Part shown: positions 31,283 through 40,091 of the stretch, one piece after another
Numbering within the stretch: the stretch's first letter is position 1
Layout: each line of letters starts with the position of its first letter
Origin: Synechococcus sp. RSCCF101
GTDB lineage: Bacteria > Cyanobacteriota > Cyanobacteriia > PCC-6307 > Cyanobiaceae
DNA: 64,000 bases
Direction: 5' to 3'
Assembly: GCF_008807075.1 (NCBI RefSeq)
Contig: NZ_CP035632.1
Coordinates: 1,550,001 to 1,614,000, forward strand
The notes under the pieces: model-generated
The model's database searches: none
The model's input: the letters and a program-made list of their open reading frames with translations, nothing else
What the model was told of the DNA's origin: nothing
Made by a program: the position numbers and the translations under genes

Positions 31283-32562
31283 GCACCGCACTTGGCATCG
31301 ACCTGGGCAGCAGCGGTCTTCGGGCCGCTCTTCTCAACGCTGACGGCCAGCAGGTGTGGAGCGGGGCTCTGCCATACCCGGGCCCATTCGATCAGTCGGA
31401 CTCCTGGCTCACGGGCACCCGGGCCCTGCTGGCAGCGATGCCGATCGCGTTGCGCCGGTCCATCGCTGCGGTGGCTGTCGACGGCACCTCCGGCACTCTG
31501 CTGCTCTGCGACCGGAACGGCCGGCCCCTGGGTGACGCCCTGCCGTACCACCACCGCAGCCCGGAGCAGGAGACGCGCCTGCGGCAGCTGGTCGCAGAGG
31601 ACGAGGGGCCGGCCGGGTCCACCTCGGGGAGCCTGGCCAGGGCCCTGGCCCTGCTGGACGGAAGCGGCGCGACACCGGCTGGGCCCGCACCGCTGCTGCG
31701 GCATCAGGCCGACTGGCTGATGGGCTGGCTGCTGGGCTGCTGGCGCTGGGGCGAGGAGGGCAACAACCTGCGGCTGGGCTGGCGGATTGCTGAGGGGAGC
31801 TGGCTGGAGGCCCTCACATCGCGGCCCTGGGCGGAAGCCCTGCCCGAGGTGGTGAGCAGCGGCACCATTCTCGGCACGGTCGGGGTGCAGGCCCGGGCCG
31901 ATCTCGGACTGGAGCCGGGCTGCCTCGTGGTGGCCGGCACCACCGATGCCAATGCCGCCGTGCTGGCCGCAGACCTGCGCGAGGGGGACGGCATCACGGT
32001 GCTCGGCACCACCATCGCTCTGAAGTGCCGGGTGGAGAAGCCCGTGCAGGGGGCCGGCATCACCATGCATCGCCTGGGGGGACACTGGCTGGCGGGAGGA
32101 GCCTCCAACGCCGGCTGCGGGGTGCTCGACCGGGAGCTGCCCGGGCTGGATCTGACGGAACTCAGCCGCCAGCTGGACTGGCGTCGCCCCACGGGGCTGG
32201 ATCTTCTGCCCCTGCCCGGCCGGGGGGAGCGCTTCCCGGACGACGATCCCCACCTGGAGCCGAGGCTGAACCCGCGGCCGGTGAGCGACGCCCTCTATCT
32301 GCAGGCCCTGCTGGAGGGGCTGACCAGGATCGAGGCCAGGGGCTGGCAGCGCCTGAAGGCCCTGGGAGCCCCGCCTCTGCGGCGGGTGATCACCCTGGGC
32401 GGAGGGGCCAGAAACCCGCAGTGGCGCGCCATGCGGCAGCATCATCTGGGTGTGCCGGTGCTCAGCCGGCCCGACCTGCTGCCGGCCGCCGGCGTGGCCC
32501 GCCTGGCCCTGGCCGCCCTGACCGGCCAGAGCTCCGTTCCGCTCTTCTCCAGTTCCCGATGA
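31279..32562 (+). CDS. FGGY-family carbohydrate kinase
   Basis: A sugar kinase of the FGGY family, 427 residues from GTG 31279. Seen: the N-terminal phosphate motif [41 protein letters not shown], and the C-terminal ATP-binding [12 protein letters not shown]. Cyanobacterial relatives annotated as xylulose kinases have been reported to prefer ribulose, so D-ribulose is a plausible substrate here (inference). It overlaps metK by 4 bases at its start and the next small gene by 4 bases at its end. Confidence 0.87.
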   Translation: MSTALGIDLGSSGLRAALLNADGQQVWSGALPYPGPFDQSDSWLTGTRALLAAMPIALRRSIAAVAVDGTSGTLLLCDRNGRPLGDALPYHHRSPEQETRLRQLVAEDEGPAGSTSGSLARALALLDGSGATPAGPAPLLRHQADWLMGWLLGCWRWGEEGNNLRLGWRIAEGSWLEALTSRPWAEALPEVVSSGTILGTVGVQARADLGLEPGCLVVAGTTDANAAVLAADLREGDGITVLGTTIALKCRVEKPVQGAGITMHRLGGHWLAGGASNAGCGVLDRELPGLDLTELSRQLDWRRPTGLDLLPLPGRGERFPDDDPHLEPRLNPRPVSDALYLQALLEGLTRIEARGWQRLKALGAPPLRRVITLGGGARNPQWRAMRQHHLGVPVLSRPDLLPAAGVARLALAALTGQSSVPLFSSSR

Positions 32563-32678
32563 ACCTGCGACCGCGCGATCTGCTGGCCGGGGCCCTGTTT
32601 GTGGTCCTGGCCGCCTACGTGAGCTTCAGCGGTCTGCGGCTGGGCTGGATCCTGTGGCAGCGTTTCCAGGCCGGCTGA
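32559..32678 (+). CDS. Very small membrane protein
   Basis: A 39-residue ORF starting [17 protein letters not shown] with one predicted membrane helix (residues 8-24) and a C-terminal GWILWQRFQAG tail. Its ATG overlaps the kinase stop as ATGA, which supports real translation. Family not recognised; function unknown. Confidence 0.6.
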   Translation: MNLRPRDLLAGALFVVLAAYVSFSGLRLGWILWQRFQAG

Positions 32679-32726
32679 AGCCGAGCCGCTCAGCCCCCCC
32701 GCCCGATCCCAATCCACCCGACCGCC

Positions 32727-32993
32727 ATGGCCGCCGATCCCCTGACCCCTGAGGTGAGTGACCGCATCTGCCGGCACATGAACCAGGACCACGGCGAAGC
32801 CGTGCTCAGCTACGCCCGGCATTACGGAGGTGCGACGGCGGCCAGTCAGGCCACGCTCGAGCGCATCGAACCCGAGGCGATGCAACTGGCCGTGGATGGC
32901 CAGCCCATGACCATCCGCTTCGACCACCGCCTCAGCGACAGCGAGGACGCCCACCGCACCCTGGTGGCCATGCTGCGGGCCCTGCCGGGCTGA
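32727..32993 (+). CDS. DUF2470-type protein, possible heme-related
   Basis: An 88-residue protein with the HMNQDHGEAVLSYARHYGG motif of the DUF2470 fold (a domain also found at the end of HugZ-like heme-utilisation proteins and chloroplast proteins such as GluTR-binding protein). The HMNxDH motif is intact. Its role in cyanobacteria is unclear; a link to heme or tetrapyrrole control is only suggestive. It stands alone between the small membrane protein and comF. Confidence 0.8.
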   Translation: MAADPLTPEVSDRICRHMNQDHGEAVLSYARHYGGATAASQATLERIEPEAMQLAVDGQPMTIRFDHRLSDSEDAHRTLVAMLRALPG

Positions 32994-33050
32994 GAGCGGT
33001 TCAGGCCGGCGCTGCCGGGGAACCCTTGCTGCGACTCCGGAGCGAACGAA

Positions 33051-33776
33051 ATGTGGCGGGACCTGCTGGCCCAGTTCCGAAGCCTGGTGCTGCAGCCCAC
33101 CTGCAGCGTGTGCCAGGTGCCCCTGCAGCCCGGGGAGGGTGAGGCCGAACCCTGCGGTCGCTGCCGCCAGCGGCTGACACTTCCGGCGAAGGGCCTGCGC
33201 GGACGGCTGCGGCCCGAGCCCCGGCTGCCCTGGATCTGTGCCGGCCCGTACGACGGCGCACTCCGCCAGCTGCTGCTGGCGCAACGCCGGAAGCCCGATG
33301 AACGGGTGCTCAGGGTGCTCGTTGCCGGGGTGAGCGATGCCGCAGGAATGCGTTTCGGCGACCCGGATGCCGGTCCGCTCCGGCTGCAGCCGATCCCCAG
33401 CTGGAAACGACGGGGCAATCCCCTGCCGGACCTGATCGCCCGGGCCCTGCCGGGAGAGCCGGTGGATCTGCTGGAGCGAAGCCGCGCCACCCTGGGGCAG
33501 CACCATCTCGACCGGGCGATGCGGGAGCGCAACCAGGCGCACTCCTTCCGTCTCAGGCAGCCCGGCCCCTCACGATGCAGCGCCGGCCCGCCCCTGGTGC
33601 TGGTGGACGACATCCTCACCACGGGGCACACCGTGGCGGCTGCCGCCCGCTGCCTGCAGGGAGCCGGCTTGACCGTGGCCGGAGTCCTCTGCCTGGCCCG
33701 CACACCGGAGCCTGGACGGGGGGCAGGGGGCTCTGGTCTAAGGTGTGAAAGCCGAAATGGCGACAGGCCGGGATAG
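33051..33776 (+). CDS. comF: ComF family protein (phosphoribosyltransferase-like)
   Basis: Related to the competence protein ComF. It has 241 residues with an N-terminal four-cysteine cluster (TCSVCQVPL...PCGRC) and the PRPP-binding loop LVLVDDILTTGHTV. The middle carries the ComF-typical RRGNPLPDLIA and RERNQAHSF segments. The stop codon is inside tRNA-Phe: the ORF overlaps the tRNA by 10 bases. With dprA nearby it fits a possible transformation system, but no other competence genes are in the window. Confidence 0.87.
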   Translation: MWRDLLAQFRSLVLQPTCSVCQVPLQPGEGEAEPCGRCRQRLTLPAKGLRGRLRPEPRLPWICAGPYDGALRQLLLAQRRKPDERVLRVLVAGVSDAAGMRFGDPDAGPLRLQPIPSWKRRGNPLPDLIARALPGEPVDLLERSRATLGQHHLDRAMRERNQAHSFRLRQPGPSRCSAGPPLVLVDDILTTGHTVAAAARCLQGAGLTVAGVLCLARTPEPGRGAGGSGLRCESRNGDRPG

Positions 33777-33839
33777 CTCAGTTGGTAGAGCAGGCGACTG
33801 AAAATCGCCGTGTCCCCAGTTCAAATCTGGGTCCTGGCA
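33767..33839 (+). tRNA. trnF-GAA: tRNA-Phe (GAA)
   Basis: A complete cloverleaf with acceptor GCCGGGA paired to TCCTGGC (one G-U pair), anticodon loop CTGAAAA (GAA) and T-loop AGTTCAAATCT. It is 73 nt without encoded CCA. It borders the phycobilisome rod region on its left. Confidence 0.97.
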
Positions 33840-33925
33840 TCTTTTGGGAGAGGCCCCAGGCGTTGCCTTTCATATCAGCCAGCGAACAGTCGGGCCGGCA
33901 GTTCAACAATGCCGACAGCTTCGCC

Positions 33926-34102
33926 ATGGCTTTCGATGAAGCCTGGCGGAGCCGCCCGTCGCTCAGCTCAGGAGACCAGGATGAACGTGATCAGAGACTT
34001 GAAGAGATCCTCTCGTCGCTGACGGAGCATCCCTTCGTTCAGGCCTCGCCGGAGCTGGCCCGCGACGTGGCGCTGTTCCGCATGCGCTTGCTCGACTTCT
34101 GA
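33926..34102 (+). CDS. Small conserved-looking protein at the edge of the phycobilisome region
   Basis: A 58-residue ORF from ATG 33926 (MAFDEAWRSRPSLSS...), charged and probably helical. I recall that rod regions in marine Synechococcus begin near tRNA-Phe with a small unknown gene, which would fit, but I cannot confirm homology. The frame is open back into the tRNA, so the start is uncertain. It is 48 bp before cpcT. Confidence 0.55.
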   Translation: MAFDEAWRSRPSLSSGDQDERDQRLEEILSSLTEHPFVQASPELARDVALFRMRLLDF

Positions 34103-34150
34103 ACAGCAGGCCGCCGCCGCCTCTGCAGGCCGGATCACCACCCTCCCCTG

Positions 34151-34765
34151 ATGACGCAACCGATCACCCGACTGACTCGACTGCTGTGCGGACGCTTCAG
34201 CAATCAGCAGCAGGCGTTCGACAACCCCCCCCTCTACGCCCACATCCTGGTGCAGGTCCGCCCGCTGCCCCAGCTGGCGCCGGGCTCCCTGCTGCTGGAG
34301 CAGTCCTACGCCCTGGATCCGAGCAAGCCCTACCGAATCCGGGTGCTGCGGGTGGTGAGCGACGAGGCTGGCCTCAGGATCCTCAACCATGGACTGCGGG
34401 ATGAGGAACGCTTCTGGGGCAGCATTGATGATGCCGAGCGTCGCGATGCGATCACCTCCGACGACCTGCGCTACCTCGAGGGGTGCGCCTATCTCGTCCG
34501 GGAGAATGGCAGCGGCTTCGTCGGCGAGGTGGAGCCCGGATGCGGCTGTCTGGTGGAGCGGAAGGGGGCCATCACCTACCTGGTGAGCCGGTTCGAGATC
34601 GACGGCTCGCGGATGCTGACGATCGACCGGGGGCACAGCCCGACCACCCACGAGCAGCTGTGGGGATCCAAGGCCGGTCCGTTCGAATTCGACCGGACCG
34701 ATGATCTCAGCGGAGAGGTGCCGGAGAGCTGGACCCAGACCTGGGAGCGCAGCGGGGTCGCCTGA
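34151..34765 (+). CDS. cpcT: Phycobiliprotein lyase CpcT
   Basis: Attaches phycocyanobilin to Cys153 of the phycocyanin beta chain. It is 204 residues of the CpcT/CpeT family, a beta-barrel lyase. Family features: the N-terminal GRFSNQQQAFDNPP segment, RPLPQLAPGSLLLEQSYA, and PYRIRVLRV. Later LVERKGAITYLVSRFEID is also typical. Three cpcB copies downstream supply the substrate. CpeT, the phycoerythrin counterpart, is unlikely because no phycoerythrin genes are present. Confidence 0.9.
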   Translation: MTQPITRLTRLLCGRFSNQQQAFDNPPLYAHILVQVRPLPQLAPGSLLLEQSYALDPSKPYRIRVLRVVSDEAGLRILNHGLRDEERFWGSIDDAERRDAITSDDLRYLEGCAYLVRENGSGFVGEVEPGCGCLVERKGAITYLVSRFEIDGSRMLTIDRGHSPTTHEQLWGSKAGPFEFDRTDDLSGEVPESWTQTWERSGVA

Positions 34766-34893
34766 CTCCGAGGGGCAAAGGTCACCCCTCGTTGCGGCTG
34801 GTGAAGCTACGTGGAGTGTTTTTTACAGACGACTGCAACAGCCGGCCACACCCCGTACGGTCTGCTGCATTCTCTCGCTCCCCCCTCTCAGAC

Positions 34894-35691
34894 ATGGCGC
34901 TCCCGGTTCTCGAAACACCCTTTGTGAGTCAGAACGCCAGGGTGCACACCTTCACCGCCGGAGGCGATGAAGCACCACGCGTCAGTGAGGCCGGCCTGCA
35001 GGGAGGCCCCTCGGTGATGCGCGGCGTGAGCGTTGAGGAACAGATCAACCAGGCCTATTACCAGCTGTTTTTTCACACCTTCCAGGTTGACCGCGAACCG
35101 GTGCTCGAGTCGCAGCTTCGCGATGGACGCATCACCGTGAAGGAATTCGTGCGTGGCCTGTTGCTCTCGAGCCGCTTCCGCGATGGCTTCTATGGCTGCA
35201 ACAGCAACTATCGGGTGGCGGACCATCTCGTCGGCCGAGTCCTTGGCCGGCAGCCTCACGGTGATCAGGAGCGGATCGCCCTCTCCATCCTGCTGGCCAA
35301 CGGCGGTCTGGAGGGCCTGGTGGATCATCTGCTCGAATCGGAGGAATACGAGCAGGCCTTCGGCGAACACACCGTGCCCTTCCAGCGCAACCGCGTGCTG
35401 GCGGGCCGCGCCACGGGAGATCGTCCCACCAACCAGCGCCTGCCTCGCTACGACGCCTACTGGCGCGACATGTCGGCCCAGCGGGCTCCGGCGGGTGCCC
35501 CAGGCGGTGGCTGGGGCGCCGGCTGGGGTGCGGCGCCGGCGCCGACCGGGCCGGTCTCGGCCGCCTGGCAGGGTGGCCAGCCCCCTCGCATCGCGCTCCA
35601 GATCTGGCTGCTGCTCGGAGCTCTCGGAGCGATCGAACTGGTGCGTGTCCTGGCGACCACGGCCGGGGCGATGCTCAGCACCGGCTCCTGA
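34894..35691 (+). CDS. cpcL: Phycobilisome rod linker with hydrophobic C-terminus (CpcL/CpcG2 type)
   Basis: A 265-residue linker with one phycobilisome linker domain (PF00427, about residues 45-175; QINQAYYQLFFHTFQVDREP, VKEFVRGLLLSSRFRDGFY). A Gly/Ala/Pro-rich spacer follows (about 195-230), then a hydrophobic segment (about 236-262, IALQIWLLLGALGAIEL). That tail is typical of CpcL, which anchors rods to the membrane and passes energy to photosystem I, as opposed to CpcG1, which joins rods to the core. No core-type CpcG is seen in the window. Start ATG 34894. Confidence 0.88.
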   Translation: MALPVLETPFVSQNARVHTFTAGGDEAPRVSEAGLQGGPSVMRGVSVEEQINQAYYQLFFHTFQVDREPVLESQLRDGRITVKEFVRGLLLSSRFRDGFYGCNSNYRVADHLVGRVLGRQPHGDQERIALSILLANGGLEGLVDHLLESEEYEQAFGEHTVPFQRNRVLAGRATGDRPTNQRLPRYDAYWRDMSAQRAPAGAPGGGWGAGWGAAPAPTGPVSAAWQGGQPPRIALQIWLLLGALGAIELVRVLATTAGAMLSTGS

Positions 35692-36076
35692 GTCGCAGCA
35701 GGCCTGAACAGAGCCGAACGGCCAGGGCCCTCCGGGTTGTCATGACAGGCGTGCGCCGTCTTGACGACCCGGAGGGTTCTCCATGTCCGGGTGCCGATCC
35801 TGGACACGGCCAGGGCACGGACATCCGGTCCGGAGCAGTCTGTGACAGTGGATGTAACGATTTGGAGACTGGCGCCTTTGACTCAGCCGAGATCCATAGG
35901 ATCGTGCTGCTCCCATCAGGGCTGGGTATTTCTTCTCCCTTGGCCCGTCACGCCACAGAGCACCACTGCACGATCGTCCACTCTCCGCGCTCTCGTCCGC
36001 CCGCTGAGATGGCATGGCGTCAGCGCCCTGGAACCGTGCAGAGCACAGCCCTTCCCCCAACAGGCACCACTGCCCC
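35692..36076 (+). other. Intergenic region between cpcL and cpcC1
   Basis: 385 bp without a supported gene. It contains a terminator-like hairpin (35728-35776). The remaining 300 bp should hold the promoter of cpcC1-cpcD. The short ORFs here have no conserved features. Confidence 0.6.
35728..35776 (+). terminator. Possible terminator of cpcL
   Basis: Two 14-base arms (35728-35741 and 35763-35776) pair with one G-U, leaving a 21-base loop and followed by TTCT. The long loop makes it weaker than the cpcBA terminators. Confidence 0.5.
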
Positions 36077-36922
36077 ATGACTCTCGCGAACGCGTCGTAT
36101 CTAGGCATTGAGCGATTTGCCTCCGACAGAAATCGTGAAAACTGGACCAACGGTTCCGAGCGTGACAAGTCAACGCTGATCCGGGCCGCCTACCAGCAGG
36201 TCTTCGGTTACCAGTACATCCTTGACAGCGATCGTCTCGACGGACCGGAATCACTGTTCCGCCGTGGCTATCTGAGCGTGCGGGAACTGGTGCGTCAACT
36301 GGCCAAGAGCGGCCTCTACCGCCAGCGTTTCTTCGAGAACACCAACCCCTATCGCTTCATCGAGCTCAACCACAAGCATCTGCTGGGTCGCGCTCCCCAG
36401 AACAAAGCGGAGATGCTGCGCCACTTCACCATCCTGCAGGACGAGGGCTTCGACGCCGAGATCGACTCCTACATCGACAGCGAGGAGTACCAGAACCGCT
36501 TCGGCGAAGAAGTGGTGCCCTACCTGCACGGCTGGAACTACTCGGTTGGCCAGCAGGGCCTGCAGTTCTCCTACATGCTTCAGCTCACCCGGGGCGTCTC
36601 GGCCTCTGTGAAGGGCGACATCTGCAAGAACCAGTCCAGGCTGAATCCCTCGGTTCACAGCGAGAGCCCGGTGCCGGTGGTCAGCCCCGATGCCAAGGGC
36701 GCCGTCTTCCGGAAGGTGATGAAGGATGGCATCACGCGTCAGGGCGTTGGATCGGGCGAGGAAGGCCGCACCTTCAGGGTGGAGATCTCAGGCTTCAACA
36801 ACTACAGGCTGCACAAGCGCAGCAACCGCGTTCGCTTCATCCCCTTCAACAAGCTGCTGAAGTATCAACAGCAGATCCAACGGGAAGGCGGCAGGATCGC
36901 CAGCATCACACCGGTGAACTGA
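36077..36922 (+). CDS. cpcC1: Phycocyanin rod linker CpcC (first copy)
   Basis: Joins phycocyanin hexamers along the rod. It is 281 residues from ATG 36077. The N-terminal linker domain (PF00427, about 20-150) has AYQQVFGYQYI, ELVRQLAKSGLYRQRFFEN and [19 protein letters not shown]-terminal CpcD-like domain (about 225-281) has [19 protein letters not shown] and GGRIASITPV. cpcD follows 66 bp later. Compared with CpcC2 it differs most in the inter-domain region (about residues 180-225). Confidence 0.94.
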   Translation: MTLANASYLGIERFASDRNRENWTNGSERDKSTLIRAAYQQVFGYQYILDSDRLDGPESLFRRGYLSVRELVRQLAKSGLYRQRFFENTNPYRFIELNHKHLLGRAPQNKAEMLRHFTILQDEGFDAEIDSYIDSEEYQNRFGEEVVPYLHGWNYSVGQQGLQFSYMLQLTRGVSASVKGDICKNQSRLNPSVHSESPVPVVSPDAKGAVFRKVMKDGITRQGVGSGEEGRTFRVEISGFNNYRLHKRSNRVRFIPFNKLLKYQQQIQREGGRIASITPVN

Positions 36923-36988
36923 ACGGTCGTCCGACGTTCTGATCACGTCCATCCAATCGCCACTGTCAACCAACGCCCCCATGCCGTC

Positions 36989-37249
36989 ATGAAGGTCTCC
37001 GCAGGCAATCGCTCCACCACAGACACCGGAGACCGTCAGGTCTCCCTCCTGGTGACCGGCATCGCCAACAACGACTATCTGCGCAGCGCGGATACCACAC
37101 TCAAGGTGTCGTATTCGCGCATGAACGAGACCATGCGCATGGTGCAGCGCATGGGAGGGCGGATCACGGCAGTCACCGTCTGCGGTGGTGACCTCGGACA
37201 TCCCCAGACGGAGCACGAGTCCCACAAGGCTGAATCGTCAGACGATTGA
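36989..37249 (+). CDS. cpcD: Rod-capping linker CpcD
   Basis: A small linker that ends phycocyanin rods. It is 86 residues with the CpcD domain (about 15-65): VSLLVTGIANNDYLRSADTT and SRMNETMRMVQRMGGRITAVTV. It forms one unit with cpcC1 and is followed by a strong terminator, so it is not co-transcribed with cpcBA by default. An acidic His-rich tail extends beyond the domain. Confidence 0.93.
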   Translation: MKVSAGNRSTTDTGDRQVSLLVTGIANNDYLRSADTTLKVSYSRMNETMRMVQRMGGRITAVTVCGGDLGHPQTEHESHKAESSDD

Positions 37250-37618
37250 GTCAGCCTGGCCAGGTTGGTGGTCCGCTCGACGCAATCGAACGGACCACAC
37301 GGCTCTGACCATGCATCAGCCATTTCGGCGTCGTCTCCTGAGTCCCTTCATCCCACGATGAAGGGACTTTTTCATGGGCTTCGGGACCAACGGAAGACAG
37401 GACAGTCAGCAAATGACCGTTTGTAACAACAGCCACAGACCGCCTGAGAGCTGATGAAAAATAGCTGGGTGCCATGAATGCCTCGCTTCGGACGTTCTGT
37501 CTGACAGTTCAGGTTCATCGGCTTGAGGAGCAGGACGTTCCAGAACCGTTCACACGGCTGAACCAGGCCTCACTCCTCACCAGACCCCTTCCGACGAGAC
37601 CACCCGGAGTTTCTTTCA
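37250..37618 (+). other. Intergenic region between cpcD and cpcBA copy 1
   Basis: 369 bp without a gene. It holds an 8-bp inverted repeat (37268-37298), the cpcD terminator (37341-37373) and then about 245 bp upstream of cpcB1. Its upstream sequence differs from that of copies 2 and 3 except for the last 20 bases before ATG, which are identical and include the ribosome-binding site CCGGAG. Confidence 0.6.
37341..37373 (+). terminator. Terminator of cpcC1-cpcD
   Basis: A perfect 12-bp stem (37341-37352 / 37357-37368) with a 4-base loop, followed by TTTTT. Confidence 0.92.
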
Positions 37619-38137
37619 ATGTTCGACGCCTTCACCAAGGTCGTTGCGCAGGCTGACGCCCGCGGCGAATTCATCAGCGCCGGTCAGATCGACGCGCTTG
37701 CCTCCATGGTTGCTGAAAGCAACAAGCGCATGGACACCGTCAATCGCATCACCTCCAACGCTTCCGCGATCGTCACCAGCGCTGCTCGCGAACTCTTCGC
37801 TCAGCAGCCCGCTCTGATCGCTCCCGGTGGTAACGCCTACACCCACCGTCGCATGGCTGCCTGCCTCCGCGACATGGAAATCATCCTCCGCTACGTCACC
37901 TACGCCATCTTCACCGGTGACGCCTCCGTCCTCGAAGATCGCTGCCTCAACGGTCTGCGTGAGACCTACCTCGCCCTCGGCGTTCCCGGCGCTTCCGTCG
38001 CCGAAGGCGTCCGCAAAATGAAGGATGCCGCCATCGGTATCGCCAACGACAGCAACGGCATCACCCCCGGTGACTGCTCCGCCATCATGTCTGAAGTCGG
38101 CACCTACTTCGACCGCGCTGCCGCCGCTGTCGCCTGA
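37619..38137 (+). CDS. cpcB: Phycocyanin beta chain (copy 1 of 3)
   Basis: 172-residue phycobiliprotein; with CpcA it forms the (alpha-beta) discs of rods. Bilin sites: Cys82 in [12 protein letters not shown] and Cys153 in PGDCSAI. The Asn72 that is methylated in phycocyanins is present (PGGNAYTHR). The protein is identical in all three copies. Leucine is coded mostly by CTC, unlike the CTG used by neighbouring genes, which suggests strong selection for expression. cpcA follows 69 bp later. Confidence 0.98.
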   Translation: MFDAFTKVVAQADARGEFISAGQIDALASMVAESNKRMDTVNRITSNASAIVTSAARELFAQQPALIAPGGNAYTHRRMAACLRDMEIILRYVTYAIFTGDASVLEDRCLNGLRETYLALGVPGASVAEGVRKMKDAAIGIANDSNGITPGDCSAIMSEVGTYFDRAAAAVA

Positions 38138-38206
38138 GCCTCTCGGCCTCGTCTGCTTCAACGTCTCCCCTGACGTTCACCCCTTATCAATCTCTCTTCC
38201 AACACG

Positions 38207-38695
38207 ATGAAGACCCCTCTCACAGAAGCCGTCGCCGCTGCTGATTCTCAGGGCCGTTACCTCAGCAACACCGAAATCAACTCCGCTTTCGGTCGTTTTG
38301 AGCGCGCCAAGAATGCCCTCGAGGCTGCCAAGGCCCTCACCAGCAACGCCGATTCCCTGGTGAACGGTGCCGCTCAGGCCGTCTACAACAAGTTCCCCTA
38401 CACCACCCAGATGCAGGGCCCGAACTACGCTGCTGATCAGCGTGGCAAGGAGAAGTGCGCTCGTGACATCGGTTACTACCTGCGCATGGTCACCTACTGC
38501 CTCGTTGCCGGTGGCACCGGACCCATGGATGAGTACCTCATCGCCGGTCTCGATGAAATCAACCGTGCCTTTGAGCTCTCCCCCTCCTGGTACGTTGAAG
38601 CCCTCAAGTACATCAAGGCCAACCACGGCATCAGCGGTGACCCCGGTGTGATCGCCAACAACTACATCGATTACGCCATCAACGCCCTCGTCTGA
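38207..38695 (+). CDS. cpcA: Phycocyanin alpha chain (copy 1 of 3)
   Basis: 162-residue alpha subunit. The single bilin attaches at Cys84 in [15 protein letters not shown], the site served by CpcE/CpcF. Starts [20 protein letters not shown]. The second cysteine in VTYCLVAGG is usual in this family. The protein is identical to copies 2 and 3. A strong terminator follows 83 bp after the stop. Confidence 0.98.
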   Translation: MKTPLTEAVAAADSQGRYLSNTEINSAFGRFERAKNALEAAKALTSNADSLVNGAAQAVYNKFPYTTQMQGPNYAADQRGKEKCARDIGYYLRMVTYCLVAGGTGPMDEYLIAGLDEINRAFELSPSWYVEALKYIKANHGISGDPGVIANNYIDYAINALV

Positions 38696-38778
38696 GCATC
38701 CCATCGGCCAGGTCATGTCCTCAACTCGAAGCAGATCCATCTGGCCGCAGGATGCTCCAGCCGGAGCCACCATCAGCC

Positions 38779-38801
38779 GGGGGCCTTTGGCCCCCTTTTT
38801 T
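38779..38801 (+). terminator. Terminator of cpcBA unit 1
   Basis: A 7-bp GC stem with a TTT loop (38779-38795), followed by six T. Confidence 0.93.
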
Positions 38802-38971
38802 GATGGGCCGGCTCAGAGTTGGACGGGCGACAGCTGCGCCGCACAACCGGAATGGAAGCCAGGCAAGTATGAGAAGGTGTAACAAAGACGACGCATGCGC
38901 AAGGTCACGATCAGGAAGTGCACATAAGCTCTGATCGGTTCTGATCAACCGGTCCTCACACCCCTTCACTC

Positions 38972-39823
38972 ATGGCGCTCCTCAACGCTCCCTATCTCGG
39001 CATCGAGCGATTCTCAGCCAACCGGAACAATGAGAACTGGTCGGTCAGCTCGGCGCAGGATCGGGAAGCCGTGATCCAGGCCGTCTACCGCCAGGTGCTG
39101 GGATTCCAGTACGTGATGGACAGTGAGCGACTGACCGGCGCAGAGTCGCTGTTCCGCAATGGCTATCTCACCGTGCGGGAGTTCGTGCGCGCTGTGGCCA
39201 AGAGCGGCTTGTACAGGGAGCGGTTCTTCGAGAACTGCAACCCTTACCACTTCATTGAGCTCAACCACAAACACCTGCTGGGCCGGGCTCCGCAGAACAA
39301 GGCGGAGATGCTCAGGCACTTCACAATCCTGCAGGAGGAAGGCGTTGATGCTGAGATCGACTCCTACATCGACAGCAACGAATACCAGGAGCGCTTCGGC
39401 GAACAGGGCGTGCCCTACATCCATGGCTGGGGCTACTCCAGAGGTCAGGAAGGTCGCCAGTTCTCCTGGCTGATGCAACTCGCCCGCGGTTCAGCGGCGT
39501 CGGTCAAGGGTGACCTGGCCGGCACCAACTTCCGTCTGGGCAAGGCCCTGCATCAGGACCGTGCCGTGCCCGTGGTCAGCCCGAATGCCAAGGGGTCCGC
39601 ATTCCAACCGGCTCAGGTGCCGAATGAGAGCATCACCACCATGGCTCAGGGCATTGGCCAGAAAGCACGGGTGTATCGACTCGAGATCACCGGACTGAAC
39701 AACTACCGCCTCCACAAGCGCAGCAACACGGTGCGCTTCGTGACCTTCGACAAGATGCTCGAAACCCAGCGGATAATTCATCGCCAGGGTGGACGTGTCG
39801 CCAGCGTGACACCCGTCAGCTGA
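38972..39823 (+). CDS. cpcC2: Phycocyanin rod linker CpcC (second copy)
   Basis: A 283-residue rod linker with the same two-domain plan as CpcC1: PF00427 domain ([45 protein letters not shown]) and a CpcD-like C-terminus ([29 protein letters not shown]). It is closer to CpcC1 than to CpcC3 at the C-terminus. It has its own terminator at 39890 and sits alone between cpcBA units 1 and 2, so it is probably transcribed from its own promoter or by read-through. Confidence 0.94.
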   Translation: MALLNAPYLGIERFSANRNNENWSVSSAQDREAVIQAVYRQVLGFQYVMDSERLTGAESLFRNGYLTVREFVRAVAKSGLYRERFFENCNPYHFIELNHKHLLGRAPQNKAEMLRHFTILQEEGVDAEIDSYIDSNEYQERFGEQGVPYIHGWGYSRGQEGRQFSWLMQLARGSAASVKGDLAGTNFRLGKALHQDRAVPVVSPNAKGSAFQPAQVPNESITTMAQGIGQKARVYRLEITGLNNYRLHKRSNTVRFVTFDKMLETQRIIHRQGGRVASVTPVS

Positions 39824-39889
39824 GCCAGGCGCCCACACAACCCGGAGCTGTGGATCGCACCGTTCCGAGGAACGGTGTTCAGGCCTCAC

Positions 39890-39910
39890 GCCCGGCTTCG
39901 GCCGGGCTTT
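39890..39910 (+). terminator. Terminator of cpcC2
   Basis: GCCCGGC and GCCGGGC pair around a TTCG loop (39890-39907), followed by TTT. A second hairpin without a T run lies just upstream (39858-39877). Confidence 0.75.
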
Positions 39911-40091
39911 GCTCTGTCTGGCGGCAGGGATGCCTGCGTGGATGACCCTTTGTGAACACGGTCCCGGATTCCTCCCGCATTGCTTCAGGATATCTGCGCT
40001 GCCGAGATCCCCTTCGGGCTGCCGGCCGCTCACCTTTCCCACCGACTGTTCTTCGGAACAGTTCCAACGAAACCACCCGGAGTTTCTTTCA

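Larger units (their letters stand above)
37599..38816 (+). repeat. cpcBA repeat unit 1 (matches unit 2)
   Basis: 1.22 kb nearly identical to 40072-41289, offset 2,473 bp. Coding parts appear identical. A few single-base differences lie after cpcA, for example G/C in the GTCATGTCCTC stretch and G/A just after the terminator T run. Identity includes the terminator and stops about 15 bases beyond it. Confidence 0.9.

Noticed and set aside
33782-33925. N-terminal extension of the small gene before cpcT into tRNA-Phe
   Set aside because: The frame is open but lies within the tRNA; a start at 33926 is more reasonable.
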